Of a stretch of 21,418 bases of DNA, positions 21,191-21,418 are shown piece by piece (position 1 is the first letter of the stretch; each line of letters begins with the position of its first letter). The notes beneath the pieces are model-generated. The model saw only the letters and a program-made list of their open reading frames with translations. It made no database searches and was not told where the DNA came from. The position numbers were made by a program, and so were the translations under genes. This DNA comes from Candidatus Omnitrophota bacterium (GTDB taxonomy: Bacteria; Omnitrophota; Gorgyraeia; Aquiviventales; Aquiviventaceae): the NCBI GenBank assembly GCA_023247155.1, contig JAHFGZ010000007.1, positions 1-21,418 on the forward strand, in the 5' to 3' direction.

Positions 21191-21202
21191 CTTCTGCTTG
21201 TC

Positions 21203-21418
21203 TTGGCCCGCCGTCTTCATCTCGTATCATTGCTGGGCGCCCTTGTCCTCGCCGCGTCGAGCTGCGGCCCTGCCTGCCGCGCCGAAACGGCTGCTGCTGA
21301 GCGCGGCGCAGGCAGGTCGTCGCTACCGGAGCGCTCGACGGTCCGGCGGGTGGTGGACGGGGACACGGTGGAGCTGGCCGATGGACGGCTCGTGCGGTAC
21401 ATCGGGATCGATGCGCCG
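21203..21418 (+). CDS. Thermonuclease (SNase-like) family lipoprotein or secreted protein, N-terminal part; 3' end outside window
   Basis: The frame is open to the end of the window and finishes in VRRVVDGDTVELADGRLVRYIGIDAP. This is the opening of the staphylococcal-nuclease fold: DGDT holds the calcium-binding Asp (D21 in the S. aureus enzyme) and VRYIGID the arginine equivalent to R35. The catalytic Glu and second Arg lie beyond the window. Upstream in frame is a hydrophobic run LHLVSLLGALVLAASSCGPAC, reading as a signal peptide with a possible lipobox around ASSC. The only sensible start codon is TTG at 21203; no ATG or GTG precedes the signal sequence and no clear ribosome-binding site is seen. 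The start lies 12 bases after the MITE-like element. Confidence 0.8.
   Translation, partial: MARRLHLVSLLGALVLAASSCGPACRAETAAAERGAGRSSLPERSTVRRVVDGDTVELADGRLVRYIGIDAP

Overview
The window comes from a Gram-negative (diderm) bacterium of high GC content, about 68-75 % in the lines I counted. It carries BamA, a Skp/OmpH chaperone and lipid A genes (a fused lpxC-fabZ, lpxA, lpxI). The run rplY-pth-rpsF-ssb-rpsR-rplI-dnaB followed by bamA-skp-lpxC/fabZ-lpxA-lpxI, with LpxC fused to FabZ, makes me think of an uncultured lineage such as Omnitrophota or another PVC-related or deep-branching group. That placement is an inference from gene order and the fusion. No rRNA is present to test it, and I see no tRNA gene or CRISPR array.

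Layout. (1) Bases 1-11691, plus strand: a tightly packed run with almost no gaps. It starts with translation and replication genes (ribosomal L25 tail, Pth, S6, SSB, S18, L9, DnaB) and continues into outer-membrane biogenesis (BamA, Skp, LpxC-FabZ, LpxA, LpxI), a rhomboid protease and a TrmA/RlmD-type 23S rRNA uridine methyltransferase. dnaB is much poorer in GC than everything around it. (2) Bases 11698-12498, minus strand: an inositol-monophosphatase-family gene. It converges on the methyltransferase inside a short palindrome and diverges from glpK across a 43-base region whose two -10 boxes lie almost on the start codons. (3) Bases 12542-18429, plus strand: glpK, glpD, an M48 membrane protease, an ECF sigma factor and a zinc-finger anti-sigma factor, every junction overlapping by 1-4 bases. 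(4) Bases 18469-20576: an ECF-type promoter motif followed by a gene for a large exported, C-terminally anchored protein of unknown function. (5) Bases 20595-21418: a terminator overlapping a sigma70-type promoter, an MTH1187-family protein, a 187-base MITE-like element built of palindromes, and the beginning of a secreted thermonuclease.

How the genes work together. The first block couples protein synthesis and replication to outer-membrane building: BamA and Skp insert outer-membrane proteins, and LpxA, LpxC and LpxI carry out early lipid A steps. The glycerol block phosphorylates glycerol (GlpK) and oxidises glycerol-3-phosphate (GlpD). The sigma/anti-sigma pair is probably co-transcribed with it and has its own likely target, the exported protein next door. 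The most attractive candidate for a new system is the M48 protease, ECF sigma, transmembrane anti-sigma and exported protein module at 15678-20576.
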